DNA from: Planctomycetia bacterium | GTDB taxonomy: Bacteria > Planctomycetota > Planctomycetia > Pirellulales > PNKZ01 | NCBI GenBank assembly: GCA_021413845.1 | Contig: JAIOPP010000090.1 | Location: 37,456-101,455 of the forward strand | DNA length: 64,000 nucleotides | Reading direction: 5' to 3' | Shown: positions 63,964 to 64,000 of the stretch, in pieces | Position numbering within the stretch: position 1 is the stretch's first letter | Layout: every line of letters starts with the position of its first letter | Translations under genes and position numbers: made by a program | Notes under the pieces: generated by a model | Seen by the model: the letters and a program-made list of their open reading frames with translations, nothing else | Databases searched by the model: none | What the model was told of the DNA's origin: nothing

Positions 63964-64000
63964 ATGGCGGCCCGGGTGAAACACGGAGCAAGACGAGACC
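63964..64000 (+). CDS. Possible start of next gene, cut by window edge
   Basis: ATG 63964 follows GAGG and the frame is open to the window end (MAARVKHGARR). Only 12 codons are visible, so this is tentative. A head-tail connector or portal gene would fit this position. Confidence 0.35.
   Translation, partial: MAARVKHGARRD

Overview
The window is about 64 kb of GC-rich DNA. It looks like the chromosome of a planctomycete (Planctomycetota, probably Pirellulales-like). The grounds are the gene set: secreted sulfatase, DUF1080 protein, Tat-signal protein, kinase-TPR fusion, multihaem c-type cytochrome, glycine-rich surface protein and FG-GAP/VCBS giant protein. Genus-level placement cannot be read from the sequence alone.

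Layout. 1-9.3 kb: a multihaem cytochrome cut by the left edge, a Ser/Thr kinase-TPR membrane protein, an outer-membrane beta-barrel, a TPR-adenylate cyclase and a DUF3800 protein. 9.3-18.7 kb: amidohydrolase, a 1213-residue FG-GAP protein, a C45-type acyltransferase/peptidase, leuB, a Tat-exported unknown and a small conserved protein. 18.8-25.4 kb, minus strand: a tightly spaced catabolic operon (creatininase family, MFS transporter, isochorismatase-ThuA-like protein, threonine-dehydratase-like enzyme) and a Rieske oxygenase. 25.9-35.2 kb: small exported or membrane proteins, a glycine-rich surface protein broken by a one-base G-tract frameshift, a sulfatase, DUF1080, TPR and zinc-ribbon proteins. 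35.4-56.4 kb: ABC-F ATPase, Na+/solute symporter plus NanA/DapA-like lyase, orphan Phd/YefM antitoxin, AhpD-like protein, membrane GTPase, RluA-type pseudouridine synthase, CaiB-type CoA transferase, UxaB-like dehydrogenase, sugar-phosphate transferase, NAD kinase, ribosomal protein L33 and RecJ.

Host intergenic DNA carries at least two families of REP/MITE-like palindromes. Family A (core CGGCCGG-N6-CCGGCCG) has seven copies. Family B (about 100-127 bp, ends in GGCACGT-N3-ACGTGCC) has four copies. They combine into two similar composite blocks that flank the orphan antitoxin gene. A 31-bp hairpin of bidirectional-terminator type occurs twice with identical stems and loop.

The most interesting part is 56.7-64 kb. 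A tRNA-Pro(CGG) is followed at once by a tyrosine-recombinase integrase, four small unknown genes, a RepA/AAA_25-like ATPase, an excisionase-type HTH protein and an HK97-fold major capsid protein. I read this as the left part of a prophage or capsid-encoding satellite whose right end lies outside the window. Almost every intergenic gap in it carries strong stem structures: a long hairpin series, a cloverleaf-like 116-nt fold with a U-run, a 20-bp hairpin over a ribosome-binding site, a ten-hairpin region before the ATPase, a set of iteron-like GGACAAA repeats, and mutually exclusive stems before the capsid gene. Most non-Watson-Crick pairs are G-U when read as plus-strand RNA, which suggests that RNAs, rather than only DNA structures, are under selection. 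I do not recognise these folds from any known RNA family.
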